Origin: Cydia pomonella
Lineage: Eukaryota; Arthropoda; Insecta; Lepidoptera; Tortricidae
Assembly (NCBI RefSeq): GCF_033807575.1
Contig: NC_084717.1
Location: 4,961,692 to 5,025,691, forward strand
Direction: 5' to 3'
Length of the DNA: 64,000 bases
Shown here: in pieces, positions 58,501-63,541 of the stretch
Layout: each line of letters begins with the position of its first letter
Numbering within the stretch: position 1 is the stretch's first letter
Notes under the pieces: generated by a model
What the model was told of the DNA's origin: nothing
The model's input: only the letters and a program-made list of their open reading frames with translations
The model's database searches: none
Position numbers and translations under genes: made by a program

Positions 58501-59624
58501 TCAAAATCAAGCTAGTTACTAGTAGTATATGTATAGTATTTATATGTCGGCGGCCGATTGTAAAATCAGGCAGATCATGAAATATCGTGAAACTTGGAAA
58601 TCGTTATTCCGGCGACTCACAAGTCGACGGAACCTGCTCCTATTTCTGGACAGTTTGTCCTTCGGACATCTGAAGCAACCTAATGAACCTATTCTACTAT
58701 CTATTGGTGACTACTTTCAAAACGTTAGGTACATAGGAACTTTACGATTGGCGGCCGACATAGGTACATACATATTGTTGCATATTTAATGGCGATTTGT
58801 TGTAAACAGACACTGATATATTATACATACCTATTACATCATTAATAAAGTGAACACTTTTGTCACATTTCGTTTTTTTTTTATACTACGTTGGTGGCAA
58901 ACAAGCATACGGCCCGCCTGATGGTAAGCAGTATCCGTAGTCTATGTACGCCTGCAACTTCAGAGGAGTTACATGCGCGTTGCCGACCCTAATCCCCTCC
59001 CGCCCCTAGTTGAGCTCTGGCAACCTTATGACATCCACTGGCTGTGCCCTACCACACAAAGCGAGATGAAATTCACAATGCCCATACCTCTCTTTTGGAC
59101 GTAGTTAAAGGACGTACCCGGGTCCGGGTAAAGTTAAATTAACTTCAACTTCTGACAAATAAAAAAAAACTGATTTTCTCCTTTGTTTCAGCCTAAGTTA
59201 GAGAAAGTAGGCCTACTGGACACATGCGGTGTACACAACCTCCACGGCATGCCGGGCGTGTATTCCGGCCTACTGTCAGTTCTTTTCGCTGCGCTCGCCA
59301 CCTCCAGTACTTATGGCGAGACTGGTCTACACAGTGTTTTTGGAGCTATGAAGGTAGGTAATATAATACCGTTATACAATGTGATGTCTATAGATATTAA
59401 TTTCCATAAACCAAACTCACGATCGGGTACAATATAAATATCATTCACATTTGCATGATTTTAGCAGGTGAACTAATGAAATATTAATATGAAGGTCGTC
59501 AGATTTGTAAAGTGTTTGCATGAACGTTAACAGGACGGTAGGACAGCCCAGCAGCAAGCTCTCTATCAACTCGCCGCCGTTGGCGCGACTCTTGCTATCT
59601 CCTTTGTGAGCGGAATGATCACTG
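32694..59624 (+). CDS. Rh50: Rhesus-type ammonium/CO2 channel gene (7 internal exons; both ends missing)
   Basis: Spliced gene: 32694-32885, 34360-34502, 45018-45174, 47260-47372, 49184-49378, 59192-59353 and 59534-59624. All six introns are GT-AG and all phases match (1, 0, 1, 0, 0, 0), giving about 351 continuous codons. The product is an Amt/Rh/MEP-family multi-pass membrane channel for ammonia/ammonium and possibly CO2, expected as a trimer in the plasma membrane. Hallmarks in order are HVMIYIGFGFLMTFLKK, then HSFGAYFGL (first pore His), AMIG joined across an intron to FLYIYWPSFNSAL, VHIQNSTLAGGVAVGS, and CGVHNLHGMPG (second pore His). Compared with a usual length near 440-500 residues, the N-terminal membrane segment and the C-terminal tail are absent. 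The order and spacing match animal Rh50/RhBG-RhCG proteins. The gene seems intact where visible; its introns are packed with transposons. Confidence 0.93.
32886..34359 (+). other. Rh50 intron
   Basis: 1,474 bp, AT-rich, donor GTGCGT and acceptor TGTCTCCAG. No coding region or clear transposon. Confidence 0.8.
34360..34502 (+). CDS. Rh50: Rh50 exon
   Basis: 143 bp. The first two bases complete a Glu codon split by the intron, and it ends in phase 0 at TTTCAG before GTAATT. It encodes ADIMAATILITFGALLGVAS through NIYLVTSVFQ, a membrane-helix pair equivalent to the human RhCG stretch around AFGAVLGK. Confidence 0.92.
34503..35496 (+). other. Rh50 large intron, 5' part
   Basis: The intron runs 34503-45017 (10.5 kb). 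This part is AT-rich; a minus-strand frame at 34512-34766 may be a fragment of an unidentified repeat. No gene. Confidence 0.5.
35497..35826. mobile_element. MITE with 26-bp inverted ends
   Basis: AAGTGGAGCCACC starts the left end and GGTGGCTCCACTT closes the right end. The inverted match extends to about 26 bp with three mismatches. 330 bp, non-coding. Confidence 0.65.
35827..37296 (+). other. Rh50 intron, no gene
   Basis: AT-rich intron sequence. A short CGCGT microsatellite lies at about 36930-36955. Confidence 0.5.
37297..37466 (-). mobile_element. Retroposon family A, copy 3
   Basis: T run, then the family A head and the GCCTGATGGTAAGCAGTCTC and GAGCTCTGGCAACC blocks, with an internal C run. 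Its distal part is replaced by a long CA microsatellite. Confidence 0.75.
37467..37605. repeat. CA/CGCA microsatellite
   Basis: An uninterrupted CA run (37467-37528) grading into CGCA and CACG repeats. It expanded inside or at the end of retroposon family A copy 3. Confidence 0.95.
37606..39566 (+). other. Rh50 intron, no gene
   Basis: AT-rich intron sequence. Segment 39040-39200 is a diverged copy of the repeat at 3940-4080. Confidence 0.5.
39567..39827. mobile_element. MITE family D, copy 1 (261 bp)
   Basis: Ends CGGCCCGATTCGAACAATGA and its near-exact reverse complement TCATTCTTCGAATCGGGCCG. A second copy at 63273-63541 shares the interior (GATACGATAACGATAAGTT, GATCACAGCGGAATCGAAAT). Non-coding. 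Confidence 0.88.
40445..40571. mobile_element. Palindromic MITE family B, broken copy
   Basis: The left two thirds of the 191-bp unit are present; the sequence leaves the family consensus after AATCCAATACA at about 40571. The missing right end was not found on the far side of the neighbouring LINE. Confidence 0.8.
40620..43870 (-). mobile_element. LINE with restriction-like endonuclease, apparently full-length ORF
   Basis: Antisense insertion in the large Rh intron. It contains one long ORF (43609-40778), a 3' untranslated part of about 140 bp with an AATAAA signal on the minus strand (near 40660), and an upstream part of a few hundred bases whose limit is uncertain. Two 3'-end relatives lie head to head at 59.85-61.0 kb. 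No target duplication was resolved. Confidence 0.75.
40778..43609 (-). CDS. LINE reverse transcriptase / endonuclease ORF, 943 aa
   Basis: One uninterrupted ORF for target-primed reverse transcription. In order: a C2H2 finger at 9-32 (CPHC, then H27 and H32); an RT domain about 225-500 with AGLDGIRPSH (241-250), the first aspartate at D372 in IDLKNAFNSL, AQQGDPLG (423-430) and YLDD (453-456); and a thumb/connector to about 720. Next is a cysteine-histidine finger at about 755-776 (C755, C760, C762, H771-772, C776). Last is a PD-(D/E)XK-like endonuclease with KRPD (817-820) and WDATC (835-839). An N-terminal finger, RT, CCHC-type finger and C-terminal endonuclease is the layout of the R2/NeSL/Hero-type superclade; the exact clade is not assigned. 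The lack of stops or shifts over 943 codons implies recent activity. The Met at 43609 is chosen because the finger begins within ten residues. Confidence 0.9.
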   Translation of the reverse strand: MQATTHSQCPHCPNSSRTFTDHGLKVHIGRLHKTRPPIVFTPTLTVQPQQRQQALSGNNSSLNLDDLATLKQSVRVLRHIPKGARNLAAGKLCEAIDQCIKNNGTLEWFTLLSFAYSALKAPESTSAGNLTTKVKRNICSEGIDSLFVQAETAALRPPSILRTIESKVYEGDLRGAVRILMSDDGIAPPNPETLATLVSKHPAPSRQLTFPPEPDKSCPALSVKPEEVSQALGSFNNSSAAGLDGIRPSHLKELTSGSAGENGPRLLEYLTKLCNFLLSGQLNPEVSPYIYGASLCALSKKDGGLRPIAIGSVFRRLTAKLGCHAVRDEMSSYLQPCQLGFGTKLGCEAAIHATRAFVLDPKNADCVIIKIDLKNAFNSLERDVLLSEVRDKIPLLYPFLHQVYSSPSKLFFNESLIQSQVGAQQGDPLGPLIFSLAIQKVISGPQSPLNVWYLDDGTLGGKPEEVHQDLLTLLPLLRNLGLEVNTNKCEFFPCSANSHASLSSFRNLLPGLKELSSQNFNLLGSPIFPDAVPEAFKTREQLLLSARERLSNLSAHVGLTLLRSCFAVPRITYFLRTVPTWLHPTHMDSFDLALKESTECLLNVSLNSDQWDQASLPIRNGGLGIRRSRDVSLPAFLASAAGVVDLVTKILPLDGAKVTIPYAADALSAWKAFNSDPPVPEKPCRQRLWDDVVVRRLFDTLINAASGADRARLIAASKPESGAWLHALPSPNLGTLLDNDSMRVAAALRLGSDVCQPHQCICGSNVESNGHHALSCCRCAGRFPRHHALNDIIRRALISANVPCMLEPPGLSRSDGKRPDGLTLVPWEKGKCLLWDATCVSTFAASHLSRTMRSAGAAAEHAASLKKDKYSALSGYLFVPLAVETSGCWCAEGKSFLRDLGRRLLERGLDPRSGFFLMQRLSIAIQRGNAASVMGTFASGTAR
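43871..44782 (+). other. Rh50 intron, no gene
   Basis: AT-rich with GC-richer patches at 43905-43985 and 44410-44490 of unknown origin. No coding support. Confidence 0.45.
44783..44915 (-). mobile_element. tRNA-derived SINE fragment, 'AAGCCGATGGTCCC' family
   Basis: Minus-strand copy. On the + strand, ATAACTCAGGAACAAATATCTG and AATAAATGCCCT are complements of the SINE body, and GATTTGAATCCGGGACC is the complement of its B box. Confidence 0.65.
45018..45174 (+). CDS. Rh50: Rh50 exon with first pore histidine
   Basis: 157 bp after TTTGTTTCAG, phase 0 in and phase 1 out. It encodes AADVGGSIAIHSFGAYFGLG (first pore His in IHSFGAYFG) to YISDVTAMI plus the first base of Gly. The donor is ATAG|GTGGGA. 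The last 40 bases and the donor belong to a fourfold 53-bp tandem repeat (45135-45344). Only use of the first donor joins in frame to the next exon, because later copies shift frame and meet a stop. Confidence 0.92.
45135..45344 (+). repeat. 53-bp tandem repeat, four copies, duplicating an exon end and its donor
   Basis: Units start at 45135, 45188, 45241 and 45294, an exact 53-base period; the last unit has 51 bases. Each unit contains the exon 3' end (ACGTTACTGCTATGAT) and the GGTGGGAC donor. Units differ by only a few bases. Confidence 0.95.
45345..45620 (+). other. Rh50 intron, no gene
   Basis: No coding motif or transposon recognised. Confidence 0.4.
45621..45664. repeat. Hairpin, 16-bp perfect arms
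   Basis: ATGAATTTGATCTCAC (45621-45636) and its exact reverse complement (45649-45664) around a 12-base loop. Confidence 0.85.
45686..45955. mobile_element. Nested-palindrome foldback element, 270 bp
   Basis: Ends TAAAGGATGACTCA and TGAGTCATCCTTTA are perfect inverted repeats. Inside are further inverted pairs: CCCACTGATTACCAG with CTGGTAATCAGTGGG, then CGGCCTGTCAGTTATTCGC with GCGAATAACTGACAGGCCG around a 14-base loop, and AGAACGGTC with GACCGTTCT. Non-coding; a MITE or foldback. Confidence 0.85.
46195..46516 (+). mobile_element. tRNA-derived SINE, 'GACTTGCAATCCGGAGGTCG' family
   Basis: A-box-like TGGCCTAGTAAGAG (about 46201) and B box GGTTCAAACCC (46243). Then come the TACCAATGAGTTCTTCGG body, the GGAAAATATTGTGAGGAAACC block and a tail with AAAAATGCCGGGACAATGCG and AAGAAGAA. 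Same family as the minus-strand copy at 22174-22495. Confidence 0.82.
46531..46735 (+). mobile_element. tRNA-derived SINE, 'AAGCCGATGGTCCC' family
   Basis: A head with TAGTGACCCTGCCTATGAAG, a B-box-like GAGTTCGTATCCCGG, the ATGAGCATAGATATTTGTTC body and the CTTACCGTGGGACTTA block. It ends in AATGTCCTATAATATTTATTTATTTA, the usual end of this SINE type. It sits directly downstream of another SINE family copy. The best-preserved copy in the window. Confidence 0.85.
46740..47259 (+). other. Rh50 intron end, no gene
   Basis: AT-rich intron sequence ending in the acceptor TTGATTGCAG. Confidence 0.6.
47260..47372 (+). CDS. Rh50: Rh50 exon
   Basis: 113 bp. The first two bases complete Gly; it ends in phase 0 before GTGAGT. 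It encodes SIFLYIYWPSFNSALTG through NTYLSLASCT, the strongly conserved Rh segment after AMIG. Confidence 0.92.
47373..47749 (+). other. Rh50 intron, no gene
   Basis: Donor GTGAGT; AT-rich, nothing recognised. Confidence 0.6.
47750..48012. repeat. Interspersed repeat with GACA run
   Basis: Contains CAAGTGCGAGTTGGACTCAC, GCACGAAGGGTTC, TCACGGTTCATAAGATACAGCC, GACAGACAGACAGATGGACA and TAGTAATAGGGTCCCG in order, a repeat type widespread in lepidopteran genomes. It shares the GACA block with 3314-3922. Element class not resolved. Confidence 0.6.
48013..48758 (+). other. Rh50 intron, no gene
   Basis: AT-rich; nothing recognised. Confidence 0.5.
48759..48995 (+). repeat. Tandem repeat, 120-bp period, two copies
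   Basis: Units begin TCTGATGATGGAGCCGGAAG (48759) and TCTGATGATGAAGCCGGAAG (48879). Both continue with TCCATGATGGAA-like, ATCGTATCATAG and GAACTTTGAACA blocks. A related GATCTGATGGTGGAGACAG is at 11035. Confidence 0.85.
49184..49378 (+). CDS. Rh50: Rh50 exon
   Basis: 195 bp, phase 0 at both ends, acceptor TTGATTTTTCAG and donor ACG|GTGAGT. It encodes VVTFILSSILNHEPGKFDMV, HIQNSTLAGGVAVGSVCNMH and AGGAILIGIGAATISVLGYR. The AGGVAVG motif is diagnostic of Amt/Rh channels. Confidence 0.93.
49379..49617 (+). other. Rh50 intron start
   Basis: First part of a 9.8-kb intron (49379-59191), up to the probable solo LTR. No gene. Confidence 0.6.
49673..49678 (-). terminator. Polyadenylation signal of the solo LTR
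   Basis: AATAAA on the minus strand, placed as expected downstream of the TATA box in an LTR. Confidence 0.5.
50042..50049 (-). promoter_or_regulatory. TATA box of the solo LTR
   Basis: TATATAAG on the minus strand, followed about 40-60 bases later by initiator-like CAGT repeats. Consistent with a retroelement promoter reading leftward. Confidence 0.5.
50557..51006 (+). pseudogene. LINE (Jockey-like) ORF1 C-terminal fragment
   Basis: A 149-codon frame beginning MKATCKNCRGPHPGNHKNCP. This knuckle (CX2CX4HX4C) followed by AYKKAYRLWK matches the last zinc knuckle of Jockey-type LINE ORF1 (gag-like, RNA-binding). The rest is a long proline/alanine-rich tail, as in such proteins. It lacks the preceding knuckles and any ORF2. 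It lies inside the 1.9-kb element and opposite to its promoter, in a strongly GC-rich block. The overlapping long frames on both strands are shadows of that composition. Confidence 0.55.
51509..51778 (+). other. Rh50 intron, no gene
   Basis: Intron sequence between the solo LTR and the RTE tail; nothing recognised. Confidence 0.5.
51779..52060 (+). mobile_element. RTE-type LINE, 3' end
   Basis: Encodes LRWYGHVMRRNKEHMTRVVM, then RGPGRRPTTWMGTISKDMK and RPEWRLRTRRADPKR, the conserved carboxy end of RTE-clade pol after the RT. It is followed by a GAAGAAGAAGAA tail. Strongly 5'-truncated, so inactive. It ends about 160 bases before the DD41D transposon. Confidence 0.82.
52219..52738 (+). repeat. 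Left terminal inverted repeat
   Basis: About 520 bp, reverse complement of 54174-54690. Includes CCGGCACCAGAGGATGGA near the tip and a TAATCACTTTT inner edge. Confidence 0.88.
52997..54067 (+). CDS. Tc1/mariner-superfamily DD41D transposase, 356 aa
   Basis: A cut-and-paste transposase acting in the nucleus on the element's ends. The N-terminal half has helix-turn-helix features (YRERYPN, then RRHTGRPR and IELATGIPKSSAHRIL). The catalytic part carries WSDES (first Asp), WFQNDGCPAHY (second Asp) and SPDLNPLDFFYWG. Counting from the second Asp to the Asp of NPLD gives 41 intervening residues, hence DD41D, a less common Tc1/mariner spacing. There are no stops or frameshifts. The start Met at 52997 (MPLPYTPLEYANMHLIYGEC) is preferred over an in-frame Met 19 codons upstream, because the upstream stretch is hydrophobic and unlike the family. 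Confidence 0.9.
   Translation: MPLPYTPLEYANMHLIYGECRCNANANAASRLYRERYPNVQRHPDYRVFINVHQAFAEGRLPFDRRHTGRPRLERDEEVLNEIENDSTTSVRAIELATGIPKSSAHRILKRHRLHPYHYRRVQTLLPRDYPHRVAFCRAMLQKHREDPQFLDKVLWSDESTCKKDGYSNLHNLHSWSNENPHLMREDKSQYQFKVNLWTGILNGNVIGPFELQGNLNGDGYLTFLQNDLPELLEDVPLRDLQNMWFQNDGCPAHYARAVREYLNQEYPGRWIGRLGPILWPPRSPDLNPLDFFYWGCLKDKIYSKPIATLDELRQKITQAADHINGRRYARRIKRSFLRRCHVCINAGGRQFEHLL
54174..54690 (-). repeat. Right terminal inverted repeat
   Basis: About 517 bp, reverse complement of 52219-52738, ending GGACACGTTG next to TA. Confidence 0.88.
54845..55072 (-). mobile_element. Retroposon family A, copy 4
   Basis: T run, family A head, GCCTGATGGTAAGCAGTCTC, the GAGCTCTGGCAACC block and TGGAGGTACTTCCC at its far end, as in copy 1. 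Confidence 0.8.
55080..55187. mobile_element. MITE family C, copy 2
   Basis: Inverted halves (AGTATTAAATATC...CGG with CCGTATGGATATTTAATACCG) sharing ATATTTTTGGCACTTTG with family C. Non-coding. Confidence 0.65.
55188..56227 (+). other. Rh50 intron, no gene
   Basis: AT-rich. A short hairpin of TACATACATAAGC-type repeats lies at about 56170-56222. Confidence 0.5.
56228..56640. mobile_element. Foldback element, about 57-bp inverted arms
   Basis: The left arm (56228-56284, with CTTATCCTTTGTCTATTGTT) and right arm (56583-56640, with AACAATAGACAAAGGATAAG) are near-perfect reverse complements about 300 bp apart. No coding capacity. Confidence 0.85.
56653..56720. repeat. Hairpin beside the foldback
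   Basis: ATCCATATTAAAAGGGACCT pairs with AGGTCCCTTTTGATATGGA around a central GGCG...CGCC-like loop; one mismatch in the arms. Confidence 0.75.
56721..57599 (+). other. Rh50 intron, no gene
   Basis: AT-rich; nothing recognised. Confidence 0.5.
57600..57672. repeat. 73-bp unit with 13-bp perfect inverted ends
   Basis: TTAAGCCAGGGAT (57600-57612) and ATCCCTGGCTTAA (57660-57672). A very small MITE or remnant. Confidence 0.75.
57868..58004. mobile_element. MITE family C, copy 3 (best preserved)
   Basis: Ends ACAGTCACGTCTGAAAAT and ATTTTCAGACGTGACCGT. The inverted match continues through CGATACGG and AAAAATATGTATACAC. About 137 bp, non-coding. Confidence 0.88.
58005..58881 (+). other. Rh50 intron, no gene
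   Basis: No coding motif or repeat family recognised. Confidence 0.45.
58882..59115 (-). mobile_element. Retroposon family A, copy 5
   Basis: T run, head, GCCTGATGGTAAGCAGTATC, GAGCTCTGGCAACC, then the CACAAAGCGAGATGAAATTC and CCCATACCTCTCTTTTGGAC end shared with copy 1. Internally shorter than copy 1. Confidence 0.8.
59192..59353 (+). CDS. Rh50: Rh50 exon with second pore histidine
   Basis: 162 bp, phase 0 at both ends, acceptor CTCCTTTGTTTCAG and donor AAG|GTAGGT. It encodes PKLEKVGLLDTCGVHNLHGM, PGVYSGLLSVLFAALATSST and SVFGAMK. NLHGMPG carries the second of the paired pore histidines. Confidence 0.93.
59534..59624 (+). CDS. Rh50: Rh50 exon (last recognised)
   Basis: 91 bp after GTTAACAG, ending in phase 1 before GTATGT. 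It encodes DGRTAQQQALYQLAAVGATL and AISFVSGMITG, matching the last membrane helix of Rh proteins. The split Gly codon and the good donor show that at least one more exon (C-terminal tail) follows; it was not recognised in the remaining 4.4 kb. Confidence 0.9.
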
Positions 59625-59849
59625 GTATGTACATTTTACATTGATGTAGAAGGTGCCATTCACGAAGACGCGTACCTGAACTCATAAGGTCATGTTTTTA
59701 AAGGTTAGAGTTGACAGATCTGCGCGTCATCGTAAATGACACGAACTATATTATAGTATATAGAACTTCTAAATGGCAACGGTACTATTTTACATTTCGA
59801 AAACTGTTTAGAAAAGTAAGGTAACCTACTGATATTAGCAAAATGAATG
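59625..59849 (+). other. Rh50 intron start
   Basis: Intron sequence downstream of the last recognised exon; no gene. Confidence 0.5.
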
Positions 59850-60345
59850 ATTACTATTTATCTAGCACAAATAAAATAAAATAAAAACAATCATTAAAAA
59901 ATACTTAAGGACTAAAAATAAACATAACTATAAATAAAACTAAACCTAAACTAACCTATAAAAACTAGTCAAACAACCCACCCCGCATCGCTCCCATCAC
60001 AAAGGTGCCTATTACGCTTGCTGCGTTTCCGCGTTGAACCGCGATGGACAACCTTTGCGCTAGGAACGACCCGGAGTGGGGGTCGAGCCCCTCTCCTGCA
60101 AGCGCTGTCCCAGTTCCCCAAGAAAATATTTCGCCTCCGCGCACCAGCACCCTGACGTCTCCACGGCAAGGGGAACAAACAAGTAGCTTGCCAGCCCCGA
60201 GTACTTGTCCCTCTTTAGGGACGCCGCCTGCTCAGCAGCAGCTCCCGCCGATCGCACGGTGCAGCCAAGGTGCGTGGCGGCCATGAACGTACTGACGCAG
60301 GTGGCATCCCACAAAAGGCACTTACCCCTCTCCCACGGCACTAGA
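59850..60345 (-). mobile_element. LINE 3'-end fragment (relative of 40.6-43.9 kb)
   Basis: On the minus strand it starts at PWERGKCLLWDATCVSTF (end of the restriction-like endonuclease) and runs through YLFVPLAVETSGCWCAE. The coding end is then split by a frameshift, near 60060-60180, into RGNAASVIGTF and a 3' tail of TTTTATTTTATTT. It is close in sequence to the corresponding part of the intact LINE but 5'-truncated. Confidence 0.85.
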
Positions 60346-60465
60346 GTACTTCTAAATTATAAGTGGCTACTGCGTGCACGCCTCCACGCGTGCTCGGGGT
60401 GCACGAAACGGGTCTGCACGCCGTCGTCTCCGCGCTCATATTATTGTGCAATAGGCGTTCACCCT

Positions 60466-61000
60466 ATTTCATTTAGGTACCCGTGTGTTCTGGGTCCGCC
60501 GGGCCTCTGTCGCACTGATGGCAAACGGCCGGACGGGTTAACTTTGGTGCTATGGCAGAAGGGGAAGTGCCTGCTGTGGGACGCCACGTGCGTTAGCACG
60601 TTCGCCGCCTCGCACCTCGGCCGGACGGCGGCAGAGGTGGCAGCATTGAGAAAGAGGGCACAATACTCTGTTCTAGAAGCGAAATATTACTTTGTACCTC
60701 TCGCCTTCGAGACGACAGGGTGTTGGGGGTCTGACGCCATAGCGTTTATAAGGGAAGTGGGACGAAGGATTAGGGAGAAGACCTCTGATGCCCGCGCGGG
60801 TTCGTACCTGGTGCAGAGGTTGGCCATCGCTATCCATCGCGGTAACGCGGCAAGTGTGATGGGCACCTTTGCACCCGGTGCAGCCCACGGAGGTCTTTTA
60901 GAATAAGTTAGTAGTTTATTTATATATTATTGTTTTGTGTGTATTTGTTTCTAATTGTATGTCACTTTTTATTGCAAATATAATAAAATTTTATTTAGGT
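60466..61000 (+). mobile_element. LINE 3'-end fragment, opposite orientation
   Basis: Encodes CVLGPPGLCRTDGKRPDGLT, GKCLLWDATCVSTFAASHLG and YFVPLAFETTGCWGSDA to RGNAASVMGTFAPGAAHGGL, with a stop at 60904-60906. It is followed by an AT-rich tail with AATAAA near 60979. The open frame from 60205 is an artefact of joining the neighbouring fragment. It is more diverged from the intact LINE than the minus-strand fragment, so it is a separate insertion or subfamily. Confidence 0.85.
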
Positions 61001-62292
61001 ACTTGTTGGTCAAAAAATTACAAACTTGAACAAATACCTCAAAATAATGGAACCAGTGAAAAAACTGCGGCACAGTTGAAACACAAAGGCTGAAAAACAA
61101 AAAAATATCCCTGCTGGCATTTTAGGACACAGAAACCTAATACCTAGGTATTGCCTACGAATAGTGCCTAGTTTTAAAGCTCCGCTGTTAGACGCTTAGG
61201 TACGTCACTCTTTTTCTGGATAAAATACGGAGGCAAATACGATTCCATCAAGTTTTTAACCTAAATACTCATACTTCATCTTAGTAAATTAAGAGGAAAA
61301 AATAGTTTTGCGATCCTAACGATATAATGGTACTTTTTGTATGAAATTCCATTTCGCGAGAAAACGGTTCCCACTAACTAAATCTTAACAAATCACTTTT
61401 GATGTCGATCGCTTCAGCATAATATATTCTTTGTTAATAGGTTTCGCCTTTATGAAAAAAAAAAACATTTTTATGTTTTGCAAATTTTGAAAACAAATAA
61501 ATAAAACCTATAAACCTAGTTTTTCATCGTGTCAATAACATTAAAAAATCATGGACAACGTAAAATATTCAGAAGTAGAAAAACAATATCTCGTTTCGTA
61601 CGTGCTATACTTCCCTTTAAGAATGAAGACTTTTATTAATACTAATAGTAAATTAATTATTACACTGATGCGGTAATCGGACCTGATGGTAGTATGATAA
61701 CCGCCTAATTCTCTCTAAACGATTACGGCAATTAATTATGTACGTAACAAACGCTACTTTAGAGTCAGACCAAACTAAGTTAGCCCAGCCTATGCAAATG
61801 TTAAGTAAACGTCATAATTTCATAGATGTTTGACCTTTAAAATAACATGTTCACTGTCTGGGCTATCAAAATCGCTGCCAACTTATCTTGTTCTGCCTCT
61901 AATTTTTTTTTTTTCATTTATACTATTTGTTATATTCTTTTAACTTTGAATTTAAACTATTTATGTAAAATCGAATTCTCCTAATTGAATCGTAACATTC
62001 AAACAGATGTCCTTATAATTCTCCAACGAAGTAAAAAATCCCATTAATTTCATTTGTTTTTCCAAAGCAACCGCCGGCAATCCTAATTGCTTGGATTTAC
62101 ATAAATTCTTTTATAAATATTTGAAAACGTAAGTGCTTTAAACATTCGTTGGATATTTTAGGGTCTTAAACTGCGACAAGAATAGATTGCCTTACAAGTT
62201 TTTTATTCTACTTACATTTTGGACAGTTGAATTGTCTTCTTGCTAATAAAACAAATTTAACTTTGACTTTTGTGACAAGATAATGAAAACCA
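61001..62292 (+). other. No gene seen
   Basis: AT-rich; no Rh tail exon or transposon recognised. Confidence 0.5.
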
Positions 62293-62483
62293 GTACCCCT
62301 AGTGTAACTAAATTCGATTTTGAAACTTGACGTACGCGTTTGCGTTTAGTCTCATTTTGTATTGGATTTAGGAAGAGCGCGCCAAGCGGGACGTTTTGGA
62401 ACCTCAAAATCCTATACAAAATGAGACTTAACGCAAACGCGTTCGTCACGTTATGATGTCGATCAAAGTTACACTAGGGGTAC
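62293..62483. mobile_element. Palindromic MITE family B, copy 4 (191 bp)
   Basis: Ends GTACCCCTAGTGTAA and the reverse complement TTACACTAGGGGTAC; same length as the copies at 11977 and 31344. Confidence 0.9.
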
Positions 62484-62970
62484 AGAGGTAAAAGGAAACT
62501 ATTACATAAGTTCGGAAAGTAAGACTGTAATATAGATAATTTAATTGTTTATTCATCATTAGTTCGTTTCTTAGCACGAGAAAGAATGTAAATGAATGAA
62601 AGCATGAATGAATGAAAGCATTTATTTCGGACAAAATACATCCATATTATGTTAGTGTTACCACTTATATTAGGTGTGTTAGTAGAAAATATAATTACAA
62701 TTAGGCTGCACATGCAAAGACATCCAGTGAGTGAGGATAGGGCTGTCCATCCTCTTAGCGATCACCTTCAGCCTGAAGCCTGACCAACGCGCCATATTGC
62801 GGAATTTTATTGGAACTAAAATTTTCATACTAAACTGAACTGTCACCCTAAACATGAGAATAACAGCGCCCTCTAGACAATTATCATATATTTCTGGTCG
62901 GGCTTTAAGCGATTTTGACGTCTTTTTATTGAAAAACACTTTTGTTAAATAAGTCACGGCAATTTTTTTT
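62484..62970 (+). other. No gene seen
   Basis: AT-rich, with short ATGAATGAAAGC repeats near 62592-62622. Confidence 0.45.
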
Positions 62971-63092
62971 TACTACGTCTGTGGCAAACAAGCATACGGC
63001 CCGCCTGATGGTAAGCAGTCTCCGTAGCCTATGTAAGCCTGCAACTCCAGAGGAGTTACATGCGCGCTGCCGACCCTAAACCCGCCCCTCCT
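62971..63092 (-). mobile_element. Retroposon family A, copy 6
   Basis: T run, head with GGCAAACAAGCATACGGCCC, GCCTGATGGTAAGCAGTCTC and AACTCCAGAGGAGTTACATG, then truncated. Confidence 0.78.
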
Positions 63093-63272
63093 CCCCCTGA
63101 ATTATGTAACAATTATTTAACATATACGATAATTTACATTAATATGCTTTCATATTAAGTAACAGTTACTGATTTTTAAAAAGCGTTTCTCAATAAAAAA
63201 ACATGTCAAGTTTGTTTACCTTTTTTCTAATCATAAAAAAACGAACTATAAGGTTCAAGCTAATTTGCTTCA

Positions 63273-63541
63273 GCCCGATTCGAAGAATGAGATACGATAA
63301 CGATAAGTTCTGGTTTAGATAAGTTCTCATTTAGATATCGTTTGTATGTCGTATAATTGATAGAAGTAGCTCGATTCGGGCAACCAATGTCACTTTGACG
63401 TTCGAAATATCGTAGATACCTACTCGTAGATCTTATTGGGATCACAGCGGAATCGAAATAAACGTCAATCTTGACATGTCGTTTAGTTATCGATATTTTA
63501 AAGATCTTAAACGTGTCTTAATCATTCTTCTAATCGGGCCG
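63273..63541. mobile_element. MITE family D, copy 2 (269 bp)
   Basis: Left end GCCCGATTCGAAGAATGAGA and right end TCATTCTTCTAATCGGGC. The interior is nearly identical to 39567-39827, apart from a short insertion near 63420. Non-coding. Confidence 0.88.

Noticed and set aside
60205..60906. A continuous 233-codon + strand ORF
   Set aside because: It joins antisense sequence of one LINE fragment to sense sequence of another across an unrelated spacer; only the part from about 60466 is homologous coding sequence.
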